Source of the DNA: Pseudoalteromonas piscicida
GTDB lineage: Bacteria > Pseudomonadota > Gammaproteobacteria > Enterobacterales > Alteromonadaceae
Reading direction: 5' to 3'
DNA: 64,000 nucleotides
Assembly: GCF_000238315.3 (NCBI RefSeq)
Contig: NZ_CP011924.1
Coordinates: 2,210,501 to 2,274,500, forward strand
This document shows positions 48,862 to 58,320 of this stretch, piece after piece. A program made the position numbers and the translations under genes. Within the stretch, counting starts at the first letter, position 1, and each line of letters opens with the position of its first letter. A model generated the notes under the pieces. It saw only the letters and a program-made list of their open reading frames with translations, was not told the origin of the DNA and did no database searches.

Positions 48862-49473
48862 ATGGAATTTTTAAATACTGCATTTACGTTTCCCACTGTT
48901 ATTTTTTCAACACTACTACTGATAGTGTTGTTGTTCTGGCTAATTGCTTTACTCGGTTTTGCTGATATCGATATCTTAGAAGGCGATGTTGATATTGAAA
49001 CCGAAGGCGCAAGCTCTGGTTCTTTTTGGGAAGTCGCTTTTGGCGGCGTCCCTGTGAGTATTTCATTGAGTTTAATCATCGCGCTGGGCTGGATTGTCAG
49101 TATTTATGTACAACAGTTTTTTGCTTACCTACTAGGCAATGGCATTTTCTACTACCTGATGGGCACGGTATTTATGCTTGTTAGCCTCATTGCTGCATTA
49201 CCACTAACCGCCGTCATTGTAAGACCATTACGACGCTTTTTCGAAAGCCAAGAAACCACATCAAAGCAAGCGCTGGTTGGGCTCGAATGCGTTATTGCAA
49301 CATCGAGAGTTAGCAACACGTTCGGTCAAGCCAGAGTATATATTCAAGGAACAGAGCAACTCATCGAAGTGCGCTCGGATGAAGATAACACTTTCACACT
49401 AGGAGACAGTGCCTTACTTATCGAACATGACACCCTTACACATAGCTACACGATTGTGGCTAAACCTTGGTAA
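48862..49473 (+). CDS. YqiJ-like inner membrane protein with OB-fold domain
   Basis: This 203-residue protein has an N-terminal hydrophobic helix (residues 12-36), an acidic loop with DIDILEGDVDIETEG, two or three further hydrophobic segments (70-125), and a C-terminal soluble beta-rich domain (SKQALVGLECVIATSRVSNT). This fits the YqiJ/NfeD-like partners of bacterial flotillins. It lies 83 bp upstream of a YqiK-like flotillin gene. Such NfeD-type proteins typically pair with flotillins in membrane microdomain systems. Confidence 0.8.
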   Translation: MEFLNTAFTFPTVIFSTLLLIVLLFWLIALLGFADIDILEGDVDIETEGASSGSFWEVAFGGVPVSISLSLIIALGWIVSIYVQQFFAYLLGNGIFYYLMGTVFMLVSLIAALPLTAVIVRPLRRFFESQETTSKQALVGLECVIATSRVSNTFGQARVYIQGTEQLIEVRSDEDNTFTLGDSALLIEHDTLTHSYTIVAKPW

Positions 49474-49502
49474 TAGTACGGAAAATAACGGAATTTAGGA
49501 AC

Positions 49503-49527
49503 GAGTTGGTATAGCTAATACCAGCTC
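49503..49527. repeat. 25-bp inverted repeat inside the flotillin operon
   Basis: GAGTTGGTAT and ATACCAGCTC pair across AGCTA. The arms are those of the palindromic element's ends (TTGGTAT / ATACCA) brought together, as if a 162-bp copy had lost its centre. It lies between the yqiJ-like and yqiK-like genes and may modulate their relative expression. Confidence 0.45.
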
Positions 49528-49556
49528 AAACAATATAGCGCAACGCAGGAAAAAAC

Positions 49557-51734
49557 ATGGAATTTCTAAACAACCTCGGACCGGTGCTCGCAATCGTGGG
49601 CATATCCATCGTCATTATTTTTGCCATTCTACTTCTGATTGGAAAGTTCTACCGCAAGGTTGAACAAGGTCAGGCATTGATCATCAACAAGATGAAAAAC
49701 GAGCCGGATGTCACGACTACAGGCGGCATTGTGCTACCTGTGATCCAAAAAATGGAAGTCATGGATATTTCAACTAACCGCATGGTATTGGAGCGTCGTG
49801 AAAACAGCGGCCTGATCTGTAAAGACAATATCCGTGCCGACATCGCCATCACTTTTTACATTCGCGTAAACGAAAACAAAGAAGATATCCTACGCGTTGC
49901 TAAACAAGTTGGCTGTGCCCGCGCATCGGCACCAGAAACCTTACAAGCATTATTTGAGGCAAAATTCTCCGAAGCCTTGAAAACCGTTGGTAAGCGCATG
50001 AATTTTGAGGAGCTATTTACCCATCGTAATGAGTTCCGAGATTCTATTAAAGAAGTGATTGGACAAGATTTATCTGGCTATACGTTAGAAGATGTGGCGA
50101 TTGATTATCTTGAACAAACCTCTATCGACAAGTTAGATCCAAATAACATTCTTGACGCTGAAGGTATTCGCCGTATTACCGAAAAAACCTCACGCCAAAA
50201 CGTGGAAACGAACCAACTTAAATGCGATGAAAAAGCGCAAATCGACAACCAAAATCAAGCAGCCTTTGAAAAAGCCGCAGAAGTCGAGCGCCAACGAGAA
50301 GATGCCAGCGCGAGACAGCGTCGTGAAATCGAATCGGTGCGCGCTCGCGAAGCCGCAGAAGCTGAACGTGTTAAGCATGAAGAGCGCTTAAAAGCCGAAG
50401 AAGCACGCCTCAAAGCGGACGAAGCAATTGCAATTGCAGAGCACAATAAACAGCGTGAAATCGATGTTGCAGAGCAAAACCGCCTTCGCTTACTCGGTAT
50501 AGAAGAAGAAAAAGTCACGCGTTCTCGCCAGATTGAAATTATCGAACGTGAGCGTGAAACCGAAATACTACGTATTCAAAAGGCCAAAGCGCTAGAAGTT
50601 GAACGTAAAGAGATTGCCGATGTTCAGCGTGAACGGGTTGCCGTAGAGAAAACCGTTGCCGAAGAACAAGAGCGCATCAAAGACGTACAATGTATTGCTG
50701 AAGCCGAGCGTGAAAAACAAGCGAAAATTATTCTTGCTCAAGCTGAGGCTGAAGAAGCGTTGGTTAAAGATATTGAAGCAGCTAAAGCTAAAGAGCAAGC
50801 TGCCGAGTTTAAAGCCCGTGAAATGGAAAAAATGGCCGCAGCAGAACTACGTATTGCGAACCAAACCGCAGAGTCGAAGAAAATTCTTGCCGAAGCTGCC
50901 CAAGTTGAAGCGGCAGCGCCTGGTCTTGCAGAAGCTGATATCATCAAGGCTAAAGCCGCTGCAAGTGCCATACAAGGCGAGACTGACGCTAAAGTACTAC
51001 AACAAAAACTAGAAGCAGAAGCACAAGGTAAACGTGATATTGGCCGCGCCGAAGCCGAAGTACAAGCAGCAATGGCTGAAGCAACTAAGAAGCAAAGTGA
51101 AGCCGAAGCGCAAGGCAAACGTGAAATTGGTTTGGCAGAAGCTGAGGTTCAATCAGCAATGGCTGAGGCAATTGAAAAACAAGGTGAAGCAGAAGCTATC
51201 AACCTTGAGCGTAAGATGTCAGCAGAAGCCAAAGGTCTTACAGAGAAGCTGGAAGCACTGAATAAGATGGATAAAGACGCCCGTGAATACGAAGGCTTTA
51301 CACTACAGCTAAATCAACAGAAAGAGCTGACGCTTGCGAGTATCGAGGCAAACAAACAAGTTTCTGCAAGTCAGGCTGAAGTATTAGGTAAAGCACTGAG
51401 CGGTGCTGATATCAACTTTATGGGCGGCGACGGCCAGTTCTTTAACCAGTTTATGAATGCCATCACAGTGGGCAAGTCAATTGACGGCTTAGTCGGCGAG
51501 AGTAAGACGGTACAAACCGTATTTAAAGATCACCTAAACGGTGAGCGTAATTTGATGGACGACCTAAAAGGGGTGTTGGCTGGTGCCAATGCGTCGTCGG
51601 AAACGCTAAAAAACATCAACATGAGTAAGTTCTTCCAACAGCTAAGCAATAGCTCAGATGCGGATAAACAGCAGCTACTCAAGTTACTTGGCGGCTCGTT
51701 AAATGGCAGTAAACAAAGCGAACCACTAGAGTAA
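49557..51734 (+). CDS. Flotillin-like protein (YqiK type)
   Basis: The 725-residue protein starts with a membrane segment (LAIVGISIVIIFAILLLIG), then an SPFH/PHB domain (about residues 35-220, including TTGGIVLPVIQKMEVMDIST). A very long charged coiled coil (about 220-590) follows, rich in Ala/Glu/Lys with near-repeats such as AEAQGKRDIGRAEAEVQAAM and AEAQGKREIGLAEAEVQSAM. The C-terminal 130 residues are globular (NFMGGDGQFFNQFMNAI). Flotillins assemble into membrane-bound oligomeric cages. AGGA precedes the ATG. A giant ATPase gene follows 71 bp downstream. Confidence 0.9.
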   Translation: MEFLNNLGPVLAIVGISIVIIFAILLLIGKFYRKVEQGQALIINKMKNEPDVTTTGGIVLPVIQKMEVMDISTNRMVLERRENSGLICKDNIRADIAITFYIRVNENKEDILRVAKQVGCARASAPETLQALFEAKFSEALKTVGKRMNFEELFTHRNEFRDSIKEVIGQDLSGYTLEDVAIDYLEQTSIDKLDPNNILDAEGIRRITEKTSRQNVETNQLKCDEKAQIDNQNQAAFEKAAEVERQREDASARQRREIESVRAREAAEAERVKHEERLKAEEARLKADEAIAIAEHNKQREIDVAEQNRLRLLGIEEEKVTRSRQIEIIERERETEILRIQKAKALEVERKEIADVQRERVAVEKTVAEEQERIKDVQCIAEAEREKQAKIILAQAEAEEALVKDIEAAKAKEQAAEFKAREMEKMAAAELRIANQTAESKKILAEAAQVEAAAPGLAEADIIKAKAAASAIQGETDAKVLQQKLEAEAQGKRDIGRAEAEVQAAMAEATKKQSEAEAQGKREIGLAEAEVQSAMAEAIEKQGEAEAINLERKMSAEAKGLTEKLEALNKMDKDAREYEGFTLQLNQQKELTLASIEANKQVSASQAEVLGKALSGADINFMGGDGQFFNQFMNAITVGKSIDGLVGESKTVQTVFKDHLNGERNLMDDLKGVLAGANASSETLKNINMSKFFQQLSNSSDADKQQLLKLLGGSLNGSKQSEPLE

Positions 51735-51805
51735 TTAACCCTGAGGAGTCAATCTTCTTGGCTCCTCTCCCCCATTTGCGACAGCGCACATAGGAAAGCA
51801 AAAGA

Positions 51806-54800
51806 ATGACGGAAGCAACGCAACAAGCGCCAGAGCGAACGCTCGAACAAGACTCTTATCAACTGATTAAACGCCGGCTTAGTAACTTTGGCAGTGAACT
51901 GAAAAGTCAGATAGATAACCTCAACCAACAGCGTGTTGACACTTTTGGCAGCACCGAGCTTAAAGTGAAAGGTCGAGCAAGAGTTCGCACTGAGCATAAC
52001 TGCGTGCCGCGCGACATCGTACTGATCGGCGACAAGCTTATCTTTGCTTATAATGTCTTTATGGGGCTTAAACAAAATACCCAAGTCAGCGATGTATTCA
52101 CCGTACAAAAGCTACACTTGCAAGAAGATCATTACGAAATAGAACCTTACCCGCAAGAAACCAAATTCCTCACTGATCAACGTTTCTTACGGGACTTCGA
52201 CGAACTATACACGTATTACAAAGACACCCGTCTACAGCACCTATTTGTTAAATCAAACAAGCTTTTTGCACTATTTCAGATTGGCGAAAAGCTCTCTGAT
52301 GTCCGCGTGTTTCGCTGGCAAATCGCCAAAGACGAAACCTTAGATTACATTGATAACCGAGGAGAGCGTGACCTAGGCGAAGTGGAAAACTTTGACTTTG
52401 AATGGCAAAAAACCGATCGCGCCGATCACGTCGAAGGCCGTCACCCACATATTAATGTAAACGACAAAGTATTTATTGAAGTATCGAGTGGCAAACTCAC
52501 CGTAAAAATAGAAAACAATACCCAAAGCGGTGAAGGTATTTATCAAGAAGCCGTTGATGACGCCAGTCAATCACTCGCAGATTGCGATTTACGTTTTGCC
52601 GAAGTTGGCGAAATGGTGTTGTTAAAGTTACTTCCCTACCGAGAAAAACAATGGCGTTATTTTATTTATAATTGCCGCACCCAACAGGTATTGCGCCAAG
52701 ATGCGCTGGGTGGTGCCTGTGTTCAATTACCTGAGAACCAAGGAATTATTTTTCCTGGTGGCTATTATTTACAATCTGGGCAAACACGCTATTTTGACGA
52801 CCAACTGGACGATTTAATTTTCCATCGCCAGATCAAATCACCCAATGGTGAAGATGTACTGTATATCTTCTACGAACCAAACGAGGGTCGCTACGCACTT
52901 TTCTCTTACAATATTATTGAGAAAAACCTGCAAAATCCTATTTATTGTCATGGCTATGGAATTTATGACGATGGCTTAGCGCTAACCTTTAAAGCAGAGC
53001 CTGAGCCTGAGCGCGTGCACCCTATTCAAATCTGGCAAAGCCCATTTTGTGGCAGCGAGTTTGCCGCACAAGCCCCTCGCGCAAGCGGCTTATTTGGCCG
53101 GATCGGCAACCCGGATTTAGTACGCGCGATTTCTGATTTATACAGTGTGTTCAAAGCCATTAACGAACAAAGCCCCACGGTCTTTCATTATGAAGATTTA
53201 ATTGCCCTCACCCGCAGTATTTTAGACCGCTATCATTGGCTTGCTGAAGCGGACTTTGCAGACGTCACAGCAAAACTACATGAAATTTTTGAAACTTCGG
53301 AGCAGGTACTCGACGAATTTGAAAAGGTAAGCCAAATTGAGGCCGACGCTCGGCGCGCAGAAGCGGAAATAGAGCAAGCCATGCAAGATGTGCTTCGCGA
53401 GGTGAGACCTGATAGCTTTAAAACAGCGGAGCAATTCGTTCAGAGCTTAGAATATCTCAAACGCTTGAAAGGCAAAGTGATAAGCCTTGAAGAAGTGAAG
53501 TATATCAATCTTGGCGCGCTATCTGTCATGCTGCAGCAGATTGATGAGCAAACCTTGAGTTTAAGCCATAAAACCGCGGAGTTCTTGCAGCAAGATAGTG
53601 CTTTGGCGCCCTACTACGAGCAACTAGACTCCTTAGAGCAAGCCAGAGCACAGACAGAGAGTGTCACCGAGCTTAACGGCTTTTTGGCAACCTTGGAAAC
53701 CTTGAGCGCTGAACTTGATTTGCTCAACCATACCATGCTGGATCTCGACATTGACGATAGCCGCATTCGCACTAAAATTTTGGAAGATGTCAGCGCCATT
53801 TATGGTCAAGTAAACCGCGCCAAAGCAGCGTTAGAAATCCAGAAAAAGAGCGTGGGCAGTGTTGAAGCAAAAGCCGAATTCGCGGCTCGCTTTAAGCTTT
53901 TCAGCCAAAGTATTACCAGCGGTCTAAGCGCTGCCAAAACCCCAGAGCAATGTGACGACCAGCTCTCTCGCTTACTTATCCAATTAGAAGAGCTCGAGTC
54001 TCAATTTAGTCAGTATGATGAATTTTTAACGGAGATCTTGGCTAAACGTGATGACGTTTATGAAAGCTTTGAGGCGCATAAACAGCAGCTCATCGACGAA
54101 AGACAGCGCCGAGCACTAAGCCTAGCAAACGCTGCTGAGCGTATTTTACAGGGGGTGAATCGACGCTCGCAAAGTTTTAAAACCTTAGACGACATCAATA
54201 GCTATTTTGCCTCCGATCCTATGATTGGCAAGCTGCGTGATTTAACGCAAGAGCTAAAGCGCCTAAGCGATGAAGTGAAGGCGGATGATATTCAAGCCAA
54301 ACTCAAGGCCTGCAAAGATCAAGCAATCCGCGCTTTGCGAGACAAGCAAGATATTTACATTGATGGTGGCAATACCGTTAAAGTCGGCAAACATGCGTTT
54401 AGTTTCAATAAACAAATCCTTGATTTGACTTTGCTGCCTCGTGGTGAACAGCTGATGTTACACCTCACCGGCACTGAGTATTTCGATACTATTCCTGACG
54501 CCACTGTCAATCAACAACTCAATGACGCAAGCACATACTGGCAGCAAAACCTGATCTCAGAAAATCGTCACTTATATCGAGGCGAGTACCTTGCAGCTCA
54601 AGTATTAGCAGCTGCGGAGCAAGACGGCAACGACTTTAGTCAAGCAGATCTAGAACTTGCCGTTGATGACGGAAGTTTACTGCCCATCGTACAAAAATTT
54701 GCAGAACCCAGATATCAAGAAGGCTATGAAAAAGGCATTCATGATCAAGATGCCAGCCTGATCTTAGCTAATTTACTAAAACAAAAACGACAGCTTGAGT

Positions 54801-57304
54801 TACTCGTCTACCCTGCTAGCTGTCGAATTGCGGCACAGCTATTTTATACTCAACAAAGCAAGGCTGAGCTAGCTGAATTGGCGTTTCAGGCCACACAAGC
54901 AGAGCTGATGGCAACGAAGTTAGATGACCATAGTTTTAGCCAACAGCTAAGCAAAGAATTGAGTGAAAAGATCACGGCATTTTGCCAACAAAATTTATCG
55001 AGCTATTTAACCGAGCTACACCGCTTTTCAGGCGAGTTAAGCGCAACTTACTTAATTAAAGCCCTTGCCAAGCAAGTTAAGCCGAGACAATTTGATTTGG
55101 CTTCACCTGCAAAACACACCAGCGAGCAGTTTATCTCGATGGCAAAGGCCAAAGGCGTTTGGCAACAGCTTGAAGACTCATTAACACATTTGACTAAACT
55201 TGCGGACAAATGCCGCCTGTTAAGTAGCTGGCTGCGCGCCTATGGCAGTAAGCAAAATGAAAGTGCTGAAACCTTGCTTGAGGCCGCTAACTACATTTTG
55301 CTTTCCACTCAGTTAGATATCACCTACCAAGTCAAAGAAGCCGAAATAAAAACCGAAATTTCAGGTTTAATGGGCCAACACCCACGTATCGAGAACCAAG
55401 TGTTACGCCTAGATTACGCAGACTTTTTTGCCCGTAGTAACGAGTATCTCACGGTTCATGTTCCGGCCTACAAACAGTATCAACAGTTAAAAGCACAAGT
55501 GCTTGAGGCGCAAAAGCAGCGCTTGCAATTGGATGAGTTTAAACCCAGACCGCTAAGCTCATTTGTACGTAACCAGCTGATTGACAAAGTCTACTTCCCT
55601 ATTATTGGCGATAACTTAGCAAAACAAATCGGGGCTGCAGGAAACAATAAACGCACCGACTTAATGGGCATGTTGCTGCTTATCTCCCCACCGGGCTATG
55701 GTAAAACCACGTTAATCGAGTATGTGGCTAACCGCTTAGGACTCACCTTTGTTAAGGTCAACTGTCCATCCATTGGTCACGACCAAGTCTCTTTAGATCC
55801 TGCTCAAGCCATCAACGCGACCGCCGCAAAAGAAATTGAGAAGATCAACCAAAGCTTTGAGATGGGCAATAATGTGATGCTGTACCTTGACGATATTCAG
55901 CATACCAACCCCGAGTTTTTACAAAAATTCATCTCTTTATGTGATGGTTCAAGACGCATAGACGGTGTGTGGAATGGCCGCAGTAAAACTTATGATCTGA
56001 GAGGCAAAAAATTTGCCGTTGTGATGGCAGGAAACCCCTACACCGAATCCGGTGAATCCTTTAAGATCCCAGATATGCTTGCCAACCGTGCGGATATTTA
56101 CAACCTCGGTGACACCCTCAGTGGCTGCGAACAAGAATTTGCCATGAGCTTTATTGAAAATACGCTCACTTCCAATGCGGTGCTTGCGCCACTTGCCAAT
56201 CGTGGTATGGAAGACTTGTACAAGCTAGTACGCATTGCCGACGGAGAAGACATCTCCATCAATGAATTGGAATTTAATTACTCTCAAGCGCAAGTGAATG
56301 AAGTTGTCAGCGTACTGAAAAAGCTGCTCACCATCCGCAACACCGTGCTCAAAGTAAATGCCCAATATATTGCCTCAGCAGCGCAAGATGATAACTATCG
56401 AACCGAGCCGCCGTTTAAGCTACAAGGCAGTTACCGGAACATGAATAAGATGGCTGAAAAGGTGGTTGCTGCCATGAATGACAGTGAACTTGAATACCTA
56501 ATTCAAGATCACTATCGCGGTGAAGCACAAACGCTTAGCAAAGGCAGCGAAGAAAACTTACTGAAACTGGCTGAATTACGCGGTACCTTAACGGATGAAG
56601 AAGCAACGCGCTGGCATGAAATCAAGGCCGAATATGCCCGCCTGCACCGCAATAGCGATGAGGGAAGCCCTGCGCAATTGGCAGTTGAACAGCTAAGCTT
56701 TGTCAATAAATCCCTTTCGCAAATCGCCGCTAAACTCGACAAAGAGCAGCTTAGCTTTGATTACAGTGCGCTATTGCAACAATTGGCTCAAGTGCTTAAC
56801 GAGCAAGAGTTTGCCACGCAGTTAACTGAGCTACGTGAGGCCTTAACGCAGCAACCTTACGCTACACCGCTAAAACAATTGATAGCTTCACAGCAACAAG
56901 TCGCTGAGGAAATTGCGGGGCTGCAAAACGCTATCAAACACACCGCGAACAACGAGCAGCTACTCACTAACCTTGGCAAACTCAATGACTTGCTCAGCAC
57001 CCAAGCGCAAATACAACAAGCATTGGGCCAACAAGGTCAGCAGCAAAATACGTTATTTGAAAACCTGTCTGAGCGCTTAGAAGCGGTGGCACAACCGCAT
57101 ATTCAAGTCGACAATCACATTGATGATAGCAGTGCAAAAGCGCTTGAAGCCGTCACCACTTTGCTAACAAATACCTTGGCAAACTCAAACGCTGAACAAG
57201 TCCAGCAGCAACAGCTAAAAGACATTTTACAAAAGCTAGAGGATATTCAATCAAGGCCTGTAGTTAGTAATGGTTCACCAGCGAAAAACCCGTATATGCT
57301 GTAA
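51806..57304 (+). CDS. Giant 1832-residue AAA-type ATPase
   Basis: Residues 1-480 are a mixed, beta-rich region without a motif I recognise; about 480-860 is predicted coiled coil; 860-1270 is helical; and an AAA+ type ATPase lies at about 1270-1560. Walker A is SPPGYGKTT (K1300) and Walker B is VMLYLDDIQH (D1362, D1363), with a sensor-1-like VVMAGNPYTESG after. The C-terminal 250 residues are Gln-rich coiled coil. Proteins of this type are annotated as DNA repair ATPases, but I see no nuclease, helicase or clear DNA-binding motif. Its place directly behind the flotillin suggests a joint membrane-associated machine. No stop, frameshift or composition break was seen. Confidence 0.88.
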   Translation: MTEATQQAPERTLEQDSYQLIKRRLSNFGSELKSQIDNLNQQRVDTFGSTELKVKGRARVRTEHNCVPRDIVLIGDKLIFAYNVFMGLKQNTQVSDVFTVQKLHLQEDHYEIEPYPQETKFLTDQRFLRDFDELYTYYKDTRLQHLFVKSNKLFALFQIGEKLSDVRVFRWQIAKDETLDYIDNRGERDLGEVENFDFEWQKTDRADHVEGRHPHINVNDKVFIEVSSGKLTVKIENNTQSGEGIYQEAVDDASQSLADCDLRFAEVGEMVLLKLLPYREKQWRYFIYNCRTQQVLRQDALGGACVQLPENQGIIFPGGYYLQSGQTRYFDDQLDDLIFHRQIKSPNGEDVLYIFYEPNEGRYALFSYNIIEKNLQNPIYCHGYGIYDDGLALTFKAEPEPERVHPIQIWQSPFCGSEFAAQAPRASGLFGRIGNPDLVRAISDLYSVFKAINEQSPTVFHYEDLIALTRSILDRYHWLAEADFADVTAKLHEIFETSEQVLDEFEKVSQIEADARRAEAEIEQAMQDVLREVRPDSFKTAEQFVQSLEYLKRLKGKVISLEEVKYINLGALSVMLQQIDEQTLSLSHKTAEFLQQDSALAPYYEQLDSLEQARAQTESVTELNGFLATLETLSAELDLLNHTMLDLDIDDSRIRTKILEDVSAIYGQVNRAKAALEIQKKSVGSVEAKAEFAARFKLFSQSITSGLSAAKTPEQCDDQLSRLLIQLEELESQFSQYDEFLTEILAKRDDVYESFEAHKQQLIDERQRRALSLANAAERILQGVNRRSQSFKTLDDINSYFASDPMIGKLRDLTQELKRLSDEVKADDIQAKLKACKDQAIRALRDKQDIYIDGGNTVKVGKHAFSFNKQILDLTLLPRGEQLMLHLTGTEYFDTIPDATVNQQLNDASTYWQQNLISENRHLYRGEYLAAQVLAAAEQDGNDFSQADLELAVDDGSLLPIVQKFAEPRYQEGYEKGIHDQDASLILANLLKQKRQLELLVYPASCRIAAQLFYTQQSKAELAELAFQATQAELMATKLDDHSFSQQLSKELSEKITAFCQQNLSSYLTELHRFSGELSATYLIKALAKQVKPRQFDLASPAKHTSEQFISMAKAKGVWQQLEDSLTHLTKLADKCRLLSSWLRAYGSKQNESAETLLEAANYILLSTQLDITYQVKEAEIKTEISGLMGQHPRIENQVLRLDYADFFARSNEYLTVHVPAYKQYQQLKAQVLEAQKQRLQLDEFKPRPLSSFVRNQLIDKVYFPIIGDNLAKQIGAAGNNKRTDLMGMLLLISPPGYGKTTLIEYVANRLGLTFVKVNCPSIGHDQVSLDPAQAINATAAKEIEKINQSFEMGNNVMLYLDDIQHTNPEFLQKFISLCDGSRRIDGVWNGRSKTYDLRGKKFAVVMAGNPYTESGESFKIPDMLANRADIYNLGDTLSGCEQEFAMSFIENTLTSNAVLAPLANRGMEDLYKLVRIADGEDISINELEFNYSQAQVNEVVSVLKKLLTIRNTVLKVNAQYIASAAQDDNYRTEPPFKLQGSYRNMNKMAEKVVAAMNDSELEYLIQDHYRGEAQTLSKGSEENLLKLAELRGTLTDEEATRWHEIKAEYARLHRNSDEGSPAQLAVEQLSFVNKSLSQIAAKLDKEQLSFDYSALLQQLAQVLNEQEFATQLTELREALTQQPYATPLKQLIASQQQVAEEIAGLQNAIKHTANNEQLLTNLGKLNDLLSTQAQIQQALGQQGQQQNTLFENLSERLEAVAQPHIQVDNHIDDSSAKALEAVTTLLTNTLANSNAEQVQQQQLKDILQKLEDIQSRPVVSNGSPAKNPYML

Positions 57305-57330
57305 CGGCGGAAAAACGCTTGCGAAACAAG

Positions 57331-57354
57331 CCAAAGCCCATGGATGGGCTTTGG
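57331..57354. terminator. Hairpin between convergent ATPase and DyP-like genes
   Basis: CCAAAGCCCAT / ATGGGCTTTGG is a perfect 11-base stem with a two-base centre. There is no T run after it on either strand, so termination by it is uncertain. Confidence 0.55.
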
Positions 57355-57375
57355 AGATGTAAAGTGGCAGATAAC

Positions 57376-58290
57376 TTACTCCGGCATTTTTGCCATCACC
57401 GCCAAAAACTCTAGTGAGGGTGCAAAAAACGCAGAGCCCATATCGGCACTAGAATAATCCAATATGGGGTCGTATTCATCCCCTTCCCCCAATCGGCTTC
57501 TTAGCACCAGCTCAAAAGCATCGCCCTTGGCACTGCAACTTAGCGACAAGCTTCCTTGTTCAAATACATCACCAAATGGCATGCTTTGGTTAAGCAGTAG
57601 CGCATTACCGTTTGCGTCTTTCAATTCGGTTAATGCCGCATGATTACAGGGTTCGCAATCTTCAATTAGGTCATTGTCGAGACGCGTACGCCCCATTAAT
57701 TGCTCTTGCTCAGCAAGCGGCAACGCCTGCCAGCGCAGTAAATCAAACTTCACCCGCTGTACGTGAATATAACTACCAAGGTGGTCGGCTGCATTTGGGT
57801 TGTGCACAAGTGCAACTTCCCGTTTATTGCGCCCTCTAGGGATGTCTGCACCATAAATAAAGCCATTAAAATCACGACCATCTAAGAAACGGAAAGCGCG
57901 CACATGTGCCACCATTTCAACTAGACCGTTTAGCATGTGCAGCACACTTTGAGCAAAGATATGATTAACGTCTTCTCGGTCGGAGCGGATCACGTAAAGC
58001 AAGTCAAAAGGCTGAGTATGCACGGTGTGCTCAGCCTCAACAATATGTGGAAAGCTTTTTAACTCTTTAGGAATAAACTCAGGATAAATGTGCGGCCAGT
58101 ATTGCGCACCAACCGCGACAAAGCTCGACAGCATAGACTCGGAGAATCTGTCTTCCAACTCCTCTTGCAAGCGTCCACAATTTGCGAGCGCCGCTCTTAG
58201 CGCCTCGTCTTGCCCTTCAAGCACATTGAAGAACAAGTGTAAGCCGTGCAAATTGGCTTCAGCACACACACCTGATTGGGCAAGCGCCAT
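57376..58290 (-). CDS. DyP-type peroxidase relative lacking key heme residues
   Basis: The 304-residue protein aligns by eye with YfeX-type dye-decolorizing peroxidases: FLDGRDFNGF, EVALVHN, GSYIHVQR, GRTRLDN, QSMPFGD and a C-terminal SAFFAPSLEFL. Two essential positions are changed. The GxxDG motif reads GFIYG, with Tyr146 in place of the catalytic Asp. Where relatives have the proximal heme His (Y-x-H-D after the GSY strand) there is Phe182 (VKFD). Arg201 is kept. It has no signal peptide. It follows fbpC by 30 bp in a Fur-box operon, so a role in iron handling rather than peroxidation seems likely. Confidence 0.82.
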   Translation of the reverse strand: MALAQSGVCAEANLHGLHLFFNVLEGQDEALRAALANCGRLQEELEDRFSESMLSSFVAVGAQYWPHIYPEFIPKELKSFPHIVEAEHTVHTQPFDLLYVIRSDREDVNHIFAQSVLHMLNGLVEMVAHVRAFRFLDGRDFNGFIYGADIPRGRNKREVALVHNPNAADHLGSYIHVQRVKFDLLRWQALPLAEQEQLMGRTRLDNDLIEDCEPCNHAALTELKDANGNALLLNQSMPFGDVFEQGSLSLSCSAKGDAFELVLRSRLGEGDEYDPILDYSSADMGSAFFAPSLEFLAVMAKMPE

Positions 58291-58320
58291 GCTCTACTCC
58301 CTGCGTTTATTCATTTGCTA

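Noticed and set aside
50152..51261. Lysine-rich frames in other phases within the flotillin gene
   Set aside because: They are out-of-frame readings of the Ala/Glu-rich coiled-coil codons and have no independent support.
48862..57304. Recent horizontal transfer of the flotillin/ATPase cassette as a defence island
   Set aside because: There is no integrase, tRNA, transposase or visible composition change at its borders, and both flanks are housekeeping genes. A defence role is not excluded, only the island claim.
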